From the NCBI GenBank assembly GCA_024220505.1, contig JAKZZE010000006.1:682001-746000 (forward strand): a stretch of 64,000 bases of DNA, read 5' to 3'. The notes below the pieces were generated by a model that was not told the DNA's origin, searched no databases, and saw nothing but the letters and a program-made list of their open reading frames with translations. Below, piece after piece: positions 48,087-59,728 of this stretch. The translations under genes were made by a program, and so were the position numbers. This stretch comes from Rhizopus arrhizus (taxonomy: Eukaryota; Mucoromycota; Mucoromycetes; Mucorales; Rhizopodaceae). Each line of letters begins with the position of its first letter. Positions within the stretch are counted from its first letter, which is position 1.

Positions 48087-48214
48087 GTTGTGCTAATGAG
48101 TAAGCAAGTAAAAAAAAAAAAAAGGGAGAAAGGAAACGTAAAGCTAGTCGGTTTTTAAAAATCCATCAAATGCATTGTGTGAATTACGAGTGACATGTGA
48201 AATCTAGTCAGAAC

Positions 48215-48247
<33 letters not shown>

Positions 48248-49035
48248 TCCAAAAAATGACAAGGATATTTAAACTGTCGAAAAAGTTCATTTGTTAAAGA
48301 ACCTTAAATTACAAAGTAAATAAGAAATTAAAAGCATGATGCGACATCAATAGACTATTACAATATATTGCTTTATGAACGCTTTAATAGATCACCTTGT
48401 TATAATGTTAAACTACAAAATATCTCAAAATCATCATTTTCAAGCGTGTCCATCCAAAATAAATGAAGAGAGTTTTTTTCGGGGCTCTAAAAAGTGTTGT
48501 GTTCGATAAGAGGAAAGGGGCCATTCGGTACGGGAACTCACGTCCGTCGTGAAACCATCAACACATCCCCTGCTTGTCATTAAAAATAATTTCCCCACCA
48601 AAATGAAAGGACTGTATTAAAAATAATTCTAATTCTTGGTCTGAAATTAGTATTACTAAAAGTACCGAGGAGAATATTTCTAAGGCTTGGCAGCAACGGT
48701 TTATTATTAGACAAGTAAAGCTGCATCTTTTTTTTTTCTACCAAGAAACAATTAAATAGCAAAAGTCTTCAGTGCAACAAATATACGATGATGCACTAGA
48801 TGTTGCGCTTATAGTATGTCATATTTAATACATCTCGGCCTATTATGAATTACATCTTATTGTAAATGTAAAACGTGTCATGATGATTTGCTCTGTGATA
48901 CAATGAAGAATACCAACAAACAACTGTCACAATAAGTAAAATATACAAAAGATTTTATTTTAAATTCATGATAAACTGAAGTGGGGGGGAATATACAAGT
49001 TATTAACAAATTTTATATGGATAACAGATGATTAT
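48087..49035. other. Intergenic region, no gene seen
   Basis: 950 bases with an A run at about 48219-48245 and a short GC-richer patch around 48480-48560 that is closed in all frames. I could not fold the patch into a tRNA. It should hold the ERG10 promoter. Confidence 0.5.
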
Positions 49036-49563
49036 TTATAAGTAGGCGTCTAATTGAAGTCTTGCCTTGACTTTTGCCTTGTACTTTTCTGCTGCAGACA
49101 ATACAGGCGCACCATTTAAACAGGCAATAGGTATCAATTCATCGTCGCCTTCTTCTTCATCATCACTTAATAGACTGACTTCACTTTTTAAAGCTGCTGA
49201 CAATCCTGAAAGTGGCTCATCATCATCGTCTGAACTTGAGATAGAATAAGCGGGCTGATAACGTGGCTTTCGACGCAAAGGTCTTTTTGATTCTGCAGGT
49301 GAAAGAGGAGGTGGTGATAATGGTGGAGATTGAATTGGGCTTTCTAATGGATATGTGCTTTTAGAGAGCCAGGCAGAGATGGGCCAATAGGTAGGTGTAT
49401 CATTGTCGACATGATCATGAACAAGAGAGCCATTCAAAGGTCGATTGACAGTATTGGAACCCAAAGATAATAGTGGATATTCTTCTTTATGTATATAAGA
49501 TAGAGGTAAAGGCCTTTTAGATCTATTCATTGATGCTTTTTTTGTTTGAAAATATTCAGACAT
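49036..49563 (-). CDS. Hypothetical acidic, Ser/Pro-rich protein
   Basis: Intronless frame; I take the ATG at 49563 (175 residues, starting MSEYFQTKKASMNRSKRP) rather than the upstream one at 49677, because the added N-terminal part is AT-driven. The protein is mostly disordered: a Pro-rich block (PIQSPPLSPPPLSP), a basic patch (SKRPLRRKPRY), an acidic cluster (SSSDDDDEP and DDEEEGDDE), and a short helical end (AAEKYKAKVKARLQLDAYL). No family recognised. SP dipeptides suggest phosphorylation by CDK or MAP kinases (inference). An inverted-repeat regulatory candidate lies about 110 bases upstream. Confidence 0.6.
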   Translation of the reverse strand: MSEYFQTKKASMNRSKRPLPLSYIHKEEYPLLSLGSNTVNRPLNGSLVHDHVDNDTPTYWPISAWLSKSTYPLESPIQSPPLSPPPLSPAESKRPLRRKPRYQPAYSISSSDDDDEPLSGLSAALKSEVSLLSDDEEEGDDELIPIACLNGAPVLSAAEKYKAKVKARLQLDAYL

Positions 49564-49672
49564 TTTAAAAAAGAAAATTGCAGAAAAGAAAGAAATGTAT
49601 GATCTTTTACTTTTTATATATGAATCAGAAAATTTTTTAGTTACCCGAAATGTGTAACCACGACTTGGATCC

Positions 49673-49697
49673 CTCAATGACGACGAACGTCATTGAG
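49673..49697. promoter_or_regulatory. Perfect 10-bp inverted repeat with TGACG/CGTCA half-sites
   Basis: CTCAATGACG (49673-49682), a 5-nt loop, then CGTCATTGAG (49688-49697). Each arm carries TGACG/CGTCA, the half-site bound by ATF/CREB bZIP factors. It lies 110-135 bases upstream of the hypothetical acidic protein gene. Role inferred from position. Confidence 0.45.
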
Positions 49698-50513
49698 ATG
49701 TGGACGGTGCACACTCACACAGAGTTATATACGGTTTACATCATAAATCTTCTAATTGATGTTATATGACTAATGATGGTATCTTTTTATTATTATTATT
49801 GTTACTTTTCTGATTTTTCTGCTTACAAAATTTTTTTTTTCTGCAACTCTTTTTTTTCTATGCCCCTGTCAAGTTGAAAAAAACACGGGCCCCCTTTCAA
49901 TTTAAGGCACGCAAAAGAAAAACAAAAAAAAAAAACTTTCTCTTTACTGTAGTTGATATTCTAATAATGAATTGAATGATGAAAATCATTTTTATTTTTG
50001 GTACAGATGATGATCGTATAAAGAGATTAAACGTGTTTGTGCAACAATTTTCATTTCATTTTAGTACCTTTTTTTTTTTTTACTCAATGTTCTAGACATT
50101 CAATTTTAAAACCGCGGATTATGTCAATCATTCTCCTCCTCATTTAAGCTTGGGGAGGCAAAAACAAAAACAAAAAAAAATCGGGTGCGTCTGCTAGTAC
50201 GCATCTTGAATTTATCCGGGTTTCATAGAGACCCTAAAAGAAAAGGTTGCTGGTATTTAATTTGTAAGCAGTATTTATCAATGCAGGGACCATGTTTGAA
50301 CATCTTTCTGAGTTTTTGTAATAAATAAAATTAAAAACAGTTAAATCAACACGAGATTAAAGACATTTAAGTAAATAAGAGATGATATATACGTTTAGAG
50401 AGAGAGAGAGCTTGTAACTCTCCTCTCCTTTTTTCTCAACTCCCTTTTTTTCTAGCCTTTGTTCACTTATCCCCTTCCTTTCCTTTTTCTTACTTTTTTC
50501 CTATCCTTAACGT
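49698..50513. other. Divergent promoter between the acidic protein gene and CEP104
   Basis: About 800 bases with poly-A/T runs, an AG microsatellite at 50397-50410 and CT-rich DNA leading to the CEP104 start. No gene seen. Confidence 0.55.
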
Positions 50514-53500
50514 ATGAAACCTATACCGTTTGAAATATCTCATTGTTCTTCTTTTGAAGAAGGTTATGAACCTGATTACCTTGTTGATTCAAGTCATCAG
50601 GAATTAGATCCCAATGACACTCACAGAGGCTGGCAAACAACAAAGTAAGGGGAATTAAAACAATATGTACAGCTTTCCTATTAACAATGAATAACAGATA
50701 TCCTGACTATCCTCAAAATCTCATTGTTCAACTAAAAAATGGACCCTATCTTGTCACTAAAATTCAAATACTATCACATCATTACAAGATTGCATCACAA
50801 ATTGAAGTCTATTATGGAATAACTAAACAACAAGAAAAAGATTCACTCTATGTTGAATTCACACGTTTAGGGTAACAAGTAACACATTAAGAAACATGGG
50901 ATTTAACAATAAGAATTACAGTTTTGTTACGCTTGATGACAATAATAGATTTCAAAATCGTGAATTAAAATCAATTAAAATTCAAGCGGACTGTGAATAT
51001 ATTTCCTTGGTGATCAAAGGTTGCCATGAGAACAGATTAAATGTTCACAGACAAGTAAAAAGAGCTCTTCGTTGATGAAATCTATAAGCTAAGAATTTAT
51101 TTAGGTTGGAGTTTTAGCCATTGGTATCCTAGGACATGAATTGACAAATGCTGATAATTACATTGAAAACGATCGTCTTTATATAAGCAGTGTAAGATAA
51201 AAAAAAAAAAAAAAAAAAAACAATAATGATGACATGTGTTAATTGTACATCCATTGATAGCCGATTCAAGAAGAGCAAAACATATTGTCTTCATTCATAC
51301 TACAAAATTGGATAAAAGTGATTCAAAATGCAGAAGAGGAAGCAGCTCAAGGTATATACTGTCTCGAAAAAAAAAAGTATTTTCATTATCAACTAATGCT
51401 TGATGTATAGATGAAGATTATAAAGAGGCAAAGATATACAAAGAATTGGGTGATAGATTACTAGGTCTGAACAAGTTTTTATGTAACCTTGAACATGAAA
51501 AGCAAGTGGCCGTAGCATCAAAGGATTATGAAGAAGCATATAAAATTAAGGTAAACTGCGGTCTCTTTCAATTGACAAATTTAAACAAAGTGTAAATCTT
51601 AGGAGGATATGGTACAAGTGATGACTACAGCCGAATCCCTTTTGAGACAGTGTGGTATTCAAATAACTGATGAAGGTGATATATTACCTGCTGAACCAGA
51701 GATTCATTTAACAACAGAAAGTGTAAAATTTGGTTTTTTTTTATGCATATATGCGTTGATTACTCAACCTGTTTATTAGGAAAACAAAAATGATGCTCAT
51801 CAGATGTTGGATGAAGCTATAGCTAACTGGACAAGTTTTGATTCACTTTCTATCAAAGATCAATCTCCAGCAAGTCCTGCCTGTGTCCCAATTCCTGCTA
51901 CGAATGAAAAGCACACGACTACTGTAAAGCCAGTGGAAGATCCTGAGGATACTCCAGAACCATTAACAGAGGCAGATTTAGAGACGTGCGAATTACCATT
52001 AAGCGTATTTGGCACAGAGATGATTGCGTGCATCATGAGCGTCAAAGTAAAATGCAGAACAAGAGGTTTAAGCAAACTCGCCCAAGTCATTATTGAAACG
52101 GATGAATTGGTCAAACAAGAAAATGCTCATCTAGACTTGGATTTTATTCATGCATCTTTACTCATGTTGCAAGAAGCGATTATAGATTCTAGAGAATCTA
52201 TATTTAATCAAACAGTTGATATTTGGCATCATTTACAAGGTAAGCCTTTGAGAAATCACATATAGACACATGCTTAATTCATATTCTTTATAGAGCTTTG
52301 CAGCAACGGTTTATTTGATGATGCGAATGTATTCAAATGGATTGAGCGATTTTTCTCAGCCGTGCTTTCTCGTACGGCGGATAGCAACTCTCACATAAAA
52401 TCCGAGGCCACTCAGGTCATACTTGAACTGATTGGAATATATCATGAAGGCAAAAAGGATTTGATTCCACTTTGTATCAAAGAACGTATGGTCAGAAATG
52501 TAAAAGAAGCAAAGTCACGCGTAGATTTAGTCAAAGCCATTACAGAACAATTACTTTTACCAACTTACGATAAAGCCAAAATTTTTTATCGTTTAAAGGA
52601 TGTTGTCGTATTTCTTGAATCTTATTTCAAAAACCACTCTCATTCTGATATCCGTCAATCTGCTTGGAAAGTTCTGTTGCTGATTGCACAAAAACTGTCT
52701 ATCAAATCTCTTGCTTCATACTTGAATAGTGATACTATCAAAGCTCTTGAAAAGGTATTTAAAGAGACAGAGTTTGGTTCACTTCTGATATATGGTTCGT
52801 TAGGAGCTAAAAAAGAATCAAAGTAATGATACTGTGAAAGAATTGAGAGCCTTGGCTGTGAAATCAAATACTACTGCTACAAGTGGAACAAGAAAGAATC
52901 AAAAGAAAGCAGGGCTCACCAATGGCAATAGTATGTTTAATTTTTAAAGATACGCTTTCCTGTTCTAACTTACATTTTTCTACAGATTCTAAATCTACTA
53001 CTAAAAAGGTGGGTGAAGTTATATGTAGATATATTTGTACTAATCATTTGCCTTTTTTTTTTTTTAAAAAAAAAAAGATGCAAGCCAAGAAAAAGAAGGA
53101 AGAAAAAAAGGTGCTTGAAGAAGAAGAAGAGTAAGAAATGGTTGCAAGATTTTGTCTACTCGATACTAATTTTTGTTTAGAAATCATTGTATTTTTTGCG
53201 ATGAATACAATCCAGAATTTAATGAAGATACTCTCATCACCCATTATTATAATCATTGTCCTGTATTGACAAACTGTCCGATGTGTAAAACTGTAAAGTA
53301 TATTTCATATTCTCTTTCAGATTATTTATGATTCCCTTAGATATTGGAAGTCTCTACATTAAAGGAACATTTATTACTTGATTGTGAGCGTGGGCATTTG
53401 GTTAAGCAATGCAACCATTGCAAGTATCCTATTGCTGTTGAACAATGGTTGCAACATACATTAAAGAATACTTGCATAGGTACATAGAGCTAAAAAAAAA

Positions 53501-53654
53501 AATGAAAAAAAAATACAAATAACCTTTGTTATTAGAAACTGCTGAAGAACAGGCAAGGTGTCCTTTTTGTCAATTAGATATGACAAAGTCAACAGAGACA
53601 GACTGGAAGCATCATCTTATCAACAAATGCTCTAAAAATCCAAGAAAAAAATAG
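50514..53654 (+). CDS. CEP104: CEP104/FAP256 homologue (centriole and ciliary-tip TOG protein)
   Basis: Fifteen exons encode 789 residues (human CEP104 925): 50514-50644, 50698-50871, 50922-51054, 51105-51191, 51261-51351, 51411-51550, 51603-51722, 51780-52239, 52294-52754, 52804-52930, 52986-53008, 53078-53130, 53181-53292, 53341-53479, 53536-53654. CEP104 binds tubulin and EB1/CP110 at distal centrioles and ciliary tips. Domain order matches: an N-terminal jelly-roll (PQNLIVQLKNGPYL, ILSHHYKIASQIEVYYG, RELKSIKIQ, GVLAIGILG); UVR-like coiled coil (DYKEAKIYKELGDRL, SKDYEEAYKIK); a TOG/HEAT region about residues 355-600 (EPLTEADLE, DIRQSAWKVLLLIAQ); a Lys/Glu linker; and C-terminal zinc-finger array (HCIFCDEY, HYYNHCPVLTNCPMCK, EHLLLDCERG, QCNHCK, RCPFCQLD, HHLINKC). 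The tubulin-binding and zinc parts are both retained, so this is not a relic. Confidence 0.88.
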
Positions 53655-54017
53655 ATTATTACGATTATATAATACCATTACACTTAATAGCATCTTTCAT
53701 TATTTAGACGTACAAGGAGCTTGCTTTAAACTCAAAATGTACAAACATTTTATATTTTCCTTAAAATCAATAAAAAACTAACGATAGAATAATATGTTAT
53801 GGTTTTTTTAATTGTTTATTTAAAAAAAGAGTGTATAGTGGAGGAAGGGGAAGTGAAGGGACAACAGCATAAATGTGAATATATAATATGTATGTTTTTT
53901 AGTGTTTGAGTGTGTGTGTGGATATAATATATAAATACGGTATATAATAAGATCGGGTGTGTTAATGAATGTATGTGTGTAGAAAAGTGAACGCGTGAAT
54001 AACGAATGTTTTTTAAT
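53655..54017. other. Spacer between convergent genes
   Basis: 363 AT-rich bases between the ends of CEP104 and the next minus-strand gene, with a GT-rich patch (53905-53925). No gene seen. Confidence 0.6.
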
Positions 54018-55505
54018 CTAAAATTCCCATTTGTTTAGATTTTCATCCATAAAAAACTCCACCATACTTTTAACTCTTGATCCAGTTGGGTCTCTCGGTT
54101 TCATTTCCTTTATACGAGAAATAAATTCATTGGACATTTTCGATACAGGTCTTGACGGCTGGTTACCCGTATGGATGATATTTTCAAATTTACTTCGAAG
54201 CTCACTGATTTCAGGTGTCTCTGGTCTGGAAGCAATAGCTGAATTAGGTGAAAGAGTGGAGCTTCTTCTGTTACTACTAGGTGAGTATCGTTCCAAATGA
54301 TCTTCTTGATTGCGTGTCGTCATAAAACGAGTTGCTGCTGCTACTTCGGCGTCATGCTCATCGGAAACTGCACTTGAACAAGTGGAGAAATGGGATACAG
54401 GTTCATACTGAAGAACTGTTTCGTTGCTTTCTTTGTTGGTAATAAGGGGTGCCTTTTTGATGGCAAGTTTGTCTTTTACAATTGACTCCTCTACTTCTCT
54501 AATAAACGAATCTTTTTTTTCAATAATTACTTCCTCCTTAATAACTGGTTTATCTATATTGACTGATGCTTCTGCAGCTGTTTCTTCTACAATAACCTGT
54601 TTTTTTTCCTGATTTTCAACAGTGGACTCTTCTTGCTGCATCACTGGTGTGTTTTTCCTTTTACTCTCATCCACTATACTCTCATCCTCTTTCATAGCCT
54701 TTGTCTCTTGCTCTTTCGCTGCTTTCTCTGACACTTTGCCAACTTTTCTAGTTCGACCAGTAACAACAGAGACAGGAGGTGTATTCTTAGATACACCACT
54801 TTTTGCTCTTTTCTGATTTGTAGGAACTCTGTTTGTCACACCATCGGATGCTCTTCGGACAGTGGAGTTTCCCACTCTAGTTTTCTATAAAAAAAAGGAA
54901 AGGTGAATCTAAAGGGAGTTTTAACTAAAAGCAATGTTACCAAAGATTTTGTCATCGTCGACTCTTGATTAGTATCCGAAGTCTTTACATTCTCATTACG
55001 TTTCTTTAGAGGCACACGAGAATCACTCTTTTTTTGTACATTCACCTTTTTTACAGTTGCTGAACTCTTTACGAAGGTTTGAAACAAGTTTATCTCCCGT
55101 TCTGCTTCAGTGGATGTATTGCTCGCATGAAAGAATAGTAGTGTGTTTTGTACTCTATAACCTTTTTCTTTTAGCCTTGTTTGTTTCATATATAATTTGT
55201 ACTTTAATTTTTACTCTTTTTCTTGTTTGATCATCTTTAACCAAATACGAATAACATCTTTACCTTGTAAAACAAAGGCAAATATTGGTAACTGCCTATA
55301 AAGATAATGTTAATTATCTATAAAGTAAAATATTAAATAAAGCTCACTTTTTAAGAATATTGAAATTCTCTGTTAATTCATTTGATGATTCAATAGAAGT
55401 TCCCAACATCAACTTGAATCCTTTTTGCTTTATTTTTTGTTTGATTTCATCTTTTAATTTTAAAGGAGCAATACCAAAAGTCTTTTGTTGCTCTTGTCGT
55501 TCCAT
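54018..55505 (-). CDS. Uncharacterised protein with N-terminal domain and basic/acidic disordered tail
   Basis: Four exons, 55505-55348, 55295-55215, 55175-54941 and 54884-54018, encode 446 residues. The first 110 residues look folded (KLKDEIKQKIKQKGFKLMLG, LPIFAFVLQGKDVIRIWL, NTLLFFHASNTSTEAERE). The rest is disordered: a basic Ser/Thr/Val stretch (KTRVGNSTVRRASDG, RTRKVGKVSEK), a long Glu/Lys-rich part, then Ser-rich sequence (YSPSSNRRSSTLSP). It ends with a short conserved-looking helix (PEISELRSKFENII, MSNEFISRIKEM, VKSMVEFFMDEN). No known family recognised. The 40-nt intron 2 is the least certain junction; the frame is otherwise consistent. It faces CEP104 tail to tail, and basic Ser-rich regions of this type often bind microtubules, but a link is speculation. 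Confidence 0.65.
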
Positions 55506-56750
55506 TTAAAAAAACAAGGGGAAAAATAAAGGAGAGAGAAAGAAGAAGAAAAAAGAAATAATAGGTTGACAAGCTTCTAAATAAGTGGATCATTGGTACA
55601 CGTGAGTTGAAAAAGGAACGAAAATAAAATAATTCTCATATTTAGAGAGCTTGTAACCATTTAAAGATAAATAAATAAGTAAAAATTACTATTTTTTTTC
55701 TTTTCCTTATATTTATCGTCAAACATAAAGGTGCTGTTTATTATATTCAAATTATCTAGTAAAGATGTGTACATGTATATTCTTGTCTTCCTGGAGGGAT
55801 TTTAGCAAAGGCGGAGACGGTTAATTCATATGCAGCCTTTTAATGAGCAAAAAAAAAAAAAAAAAAAAAAAGGTCCCGGAATATAGATGACTTGCCCCCT
55901 TCTTAAATCACTACAGCATATAAATTTTTAGCATATAGCATCAGAATCATACTATATAAAAAGGTGATTAAGAAAACCAAGAATTAATTTCATAAATGGA
56001 CTTCTTTAGCCCTTTTCTTCTTGATTGTTTTAATATATTCATAGATTCATCACATTTTAAGATACTTTTTATTGAATAAATCTCTGAGGACAGTACATGT
56101 TCATTTTAGAAAGTTTCATTTATTCTGAATGCTTTTTCCTTTTTTGGAGAGGATTACGGAAGTGTACCGGAAACACTACAGGCGGTTGAAGCTCCTCAAC
56201 ATTGCAAACACACAAATTTTGAATCAAAGCAAAAGGATATCAATCTGAAGCAAGCAAGGTAGAGTACAAAAGAATAAAAGATAAACTGAAAGATCAAAAT
56301 AATACAAAAATTAAGGTTTAACTTCTGTATCAACTACTACCAGTTTCACAATCCTTTTTAGAGTTTCTTGTATGGTGCTAAATATTTATATTTCTCCGAT
56401 TGTAGAAAGGATCGTTGTATGAAGCAGGTACCACAAAGAAGTTGATGTCATTGAGCTTTATACGTTATTTTCTAACCTTAGTTTATATCTTTGTTTTTAA
56501 ATAGAAAAAGTGTACATATGTAATATGTTATTACTAAATTTACATTATAATATATTTATGATAAAAAAAAACTCCCAACGTACTTTTCAGTTATCATATT
56601 TATAAAATATGAAATATGCTTGTAACATCACCATTTTAATAATTATATAGTATAATTGATGAACAAATAGCTCATTCTAAATGGAAAGAATAAGCTGAAG
56701 CATAAGAAAAAGAAAAAGAAAAAGAAAAGCAAGAGGAATAAAAGGCTTGC
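55506..56750. other. Intergenic region, no gene seen
   Basis: 1.25 kb, AT-rich, with an A run at about 55850-55871 and an AAAAAG repeat at 56707-56732. Short open stretches near 56150-56270 have no support. Confidence 0.55.
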
Positions 56751-58442
56751 CTATACTTCTTTCACTATGATTCCGCGCTCCAAGCAAAGATAGCTAAATA
56801 TTAAGGCTGATTCTTCATCATATTTGTGCATGTTGATGCTGACTGTGGATAAGTTGGGGCATTTATTGAGAATATAAGGAAATGCCCTTATAGCCATCAT
56901 TCCTCCTTTGATTATCAAATGTTTCAACGCATAGTGTTTGGTATTTACATTTGCTTCTTTGTAGTCAATCTCATTACGATATGTTTCCGCTTTATAATTT
57001 TTGAATGGCTCAGTCAATACGTATTCCAATGTGTCTAAACGAGTAAAATGGTCTAATATGATATCAATATAATGGTAACGAACCAAATCACTATCCGCAT
57101 CCTTTCTAGTATCTCTAATTGTTAATTCTGTAATAAATGAAACAATAGGTTCTGTCGTATGTTTTAATCTAATCATTTTTTGTGTAATCGAAGCGCTGAT
57201 GTCGCATGGAAAATAGATAGAAAAAGCGTGGTGGATCCTTTGCATTGGTAAAAATTCAGTGATAGAACTCATAGCAACATCGCTATATTGACCTTCTTCA
57301 ACAAAATCAACACATATCGATGCTGTTGTCGTACGGATTTCGTAGAGGTGCGCAGTCATACAGACCAGAGAGGTCAAGTAGTTGTCCAAAAAGGCAAGTC
57401 CCGCCGCGTCAAAATCAATCATCAATTTTTTCAGGTTCAGTTTATAAGGACATAGCGTTCTGTTGCTTTTGTCACCATTACCACTATTACTGCCTAATCT
57501 ATTTGGAGAATAAAATAAATCAAGAATATCATCTAATATGACAGCCCTTGTTGTTTGCCTTGCAATTACTGAACCTGTGCCATCGTGTCGAATGGCTGGT
57601 AAATTGACCTTGAAAGAGAGAGTATCTAATGCAGTGAAATTGTTTCTAATATACGTAATCCATGGATGATTTCGACAGTCGATTATACAGCCCAATACTT
57701 TTAAATGATGTTGTTCTTTATTAATATCAATATCTTCTTCAAGACCTTCATTCACATCATCTTCTTGCCTAGCCTCTTTCTTCACTCTTATCCAGAGCAA
57801 AAGACTTTCCAGTTCTTTATGTTCACGAATAATCCTTGAGACATCTTTGATCGTAAAGCTGGTTGCCAGGTGAATAACCTTAATAAACTGCAGTTTCTTT
57901 TGTTTGCTCAAGTCTTCAATAATTTCATCCTTTTCAACACTTTCCAAAACTAATGGGGTATTGATGCCATATGTCGTCAGCCTATCGCTTAGTCTATCAA
58001 GTACCTTTCGTGAGATCAAGCCTCCGTTAAAGTCTGGCAACTTTTTTAAATTATTCCAGTAAAAATCAAAATTAAGAAGCACAAGAAACTGCCAAAAAAT
58101 TATAGAGTCAAACTTCAGTTCGGTCACATTAGGACAGTGTCTAGCAAGTAATTCAAATTCGGTGAATACGAGTTTCTTTTGTTTCTTGTTGTATTCAGTG
58201 TTGAAGTCAATCTTAAATTTAACTGTTCTGACCTTGACACCTAACTTTAGTTTAGAAGAATGGTGAGTGATGAAGTATAGGAATTGTCGAAAAGAAGCCA
58301 ATTTTATAAATTTAACATCTGCATAAATGAGGTCGAGTAGAGTTTTGTACCAAGCTTTACAAATGGTGAGGCATTTTACCCTGTCTGATTTATTGAGAAA
58401 AAGTGAAATTTGTTTGATAACTTCATAAGGTAATTGATCCAT
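56751..58442 (-). CDS. F-box protein with leucine-rich body
   Basis: Single-exon frame of 563 residues. The N-terminus is a typical fungal F-box (DQLPYEVIKQISLFL, KSDRVKCLTICKAWYKTLLD, residues 1-42), which would bind Skp1 in an SCF ubiquitin ligase. The body shows irregular leucine-rich strands (HCPNVTELKFDSI, HKELESLLLWIRV, HHLKVLGCIID, FTRLDTLEYVL, YALKHLIIKGGM, CPNLSTVSINMHKY), as in the large, fast-evolving F-box/LRR families of Mucorales. An acidic insert (QEDDVNEGLEEDIDIN) interrupts the repeats. Substrate unknown. The start is the first ATG and begins the F-box directly. Confidence 0.85.
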   Translation of the reverse strand: MDQLPYEVIKQISLFLNKSDRVKCLTICKAWYKTLLDLIYADVKFIKLASFRQFLYFITHHSSKLKLGVKVRTVKFKIDFNTEYNKKQKKLVFTEFELLARHCPNVTELKFDSIIFWQFLVLLNFDFYWNNLKKLPDFNGGLISRKVLDRLSDRLTTYGINTPLVLESVEKDEIIEDLSKQKKLQFIKVIHLATSFTIKDVSRIIREHKELESLLLWIRVKKEARQEDDVNEGLEEDIDINKEQHHLKVLGCIIDCRNHPWITYIRNNFTALDTLSFKVNLPAIRHDGTGSVIARQTTRAVILDDILDLFYSPNRLGSNSGNGDKSNRTLCPYKLNLKKLMIDFDAAGLAFLDNYLTSLVCMTAHLYEIRTTTASICVDFVEEGQYSDVAMSSITEFLPMQRIHHAFSIYFPCDISASITQKMIRLKHTTEPIVSFITELTIRDTRKDADSDLVRYHYIDIILDHFTRLDTLEYVLTEPFKNYKAETYRNEIDYKEANVNTKHYALKHLIIKGGMMAIRAFPYILNKCPNLSTVSINMHKYDEESALIFSYLCLERGIIVKEV

Positions 58443-59728
58443 TATTAATGTAAAAAAAAAATATAATACAAAATGCTTGACTAAAGCTCTTCGCGAAAAA
58501 AATAAAAATAAATAAAAAAAAAAAAAAAAAGTTAAATTTTTTAATATATTATATATTCAAAGAAACGATGAACATTAAGGATACAACATGATGGTTTTGA
58601 GCTATCAGCTTATTTTTTGAAAGTCAAAATTGTTATTTGCATCAGTTCTATTTGTTGCTTCGGATAAAAATTGTAAATTTCAATAAATTGAATAATCATT
58701 TTCTGCGTTTCAGGATACATAATAATTTATGTATACCTATTACTGATTTGGTAATAATGAATGCAAGCTAACAATCTATGAAAACGACATTGTTATTCAA
58801 ACTTTCTGTCATGATTTTGCTTGATAGCTTTCCTAAAAAGGTGCTAGAATAGCAAAGTATTTGCTTGTTAAATACTTTTGCCACCATAAAAGGCCTGGGC
58901 TTTTGGTTGAGAATATTGAGAAAGCTTTTACTCTATAGCATTTACTTATAAAGATGTGCAATGACAGATGAAATATACAGAAAATGGTGTTTGGTTCCGA
59001 ATTTCGAAAACGAGAAATCATCCATGATGACTACGAAGAGACAGCAAGTATAAAAATGATTGGGGGTGGTGGTTTTGAATACACAACAAATAAACATCTT
59101 ACTAGAAGCACAAATGACGGCTTGTTGCTTCAGTTTTACGATAACGAATGTAAGCTGGTGTTAAAAAAAGGTATCTGGCAATCTAAGTGTAATGACTAGC
59201 TCATAGAAGAAAGAAGGATTAATGAGCGTCTGGAGTGACACACTCATTCATCCAGTCTAAATCCAGTCGAAAATTTATAAAAACAAATGAAAGGGCAAGT
59301 ATAAAAGCTAGTCGATAGTTCCATCGACATAGACGCCTGGAAAACAATTAAGAGAAGCATATGATTCATCTCATTCTTCATTCTGGGCAACTTCATAGCT
59401 TCCACGTTCAAGAGTACGAAGACAGTGATTACGGAAAAAGAATCAGTACTCATTAGTAAATCAACCCTTCCAATTACTTTTCTTCGCTGCCATATAATGA
59501 TATTTGTATTAATGAAACCCTATATACCTCTTTATAACTAAATGCTACTTTATCTTGATTAATTTGTTTAGTAGTGATATCGATATGTTACAAAGGTAAC
59601 ATTATTCTTTAAAAAAGGTTACTGATTTTAGCTTTCTATTTATCCTTCCTTCTTTTTTTTGCAACTGCGCATTGGCAAGCATAAAAAAGAAACAGCAGTC
59701 CAAAATTTTTTTTTCTTTTATCAGTACA
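58443..59728. other. Intergenic region, no confident gene
   Basis: 1.29 kb. A 71-codon plus open stretch (58984-59199) has ordinary composition but no motif or partner exons and is not called. An A run sits at about 58514-58530. The last 100 bases are the NUFIP1-like promoter. Confidence 0.5.

Noticed and set aside
58984..59199. 71-codon plus open frame
   Set aside because: No recognisable motif, isolated, short; not distinguishable from chance.
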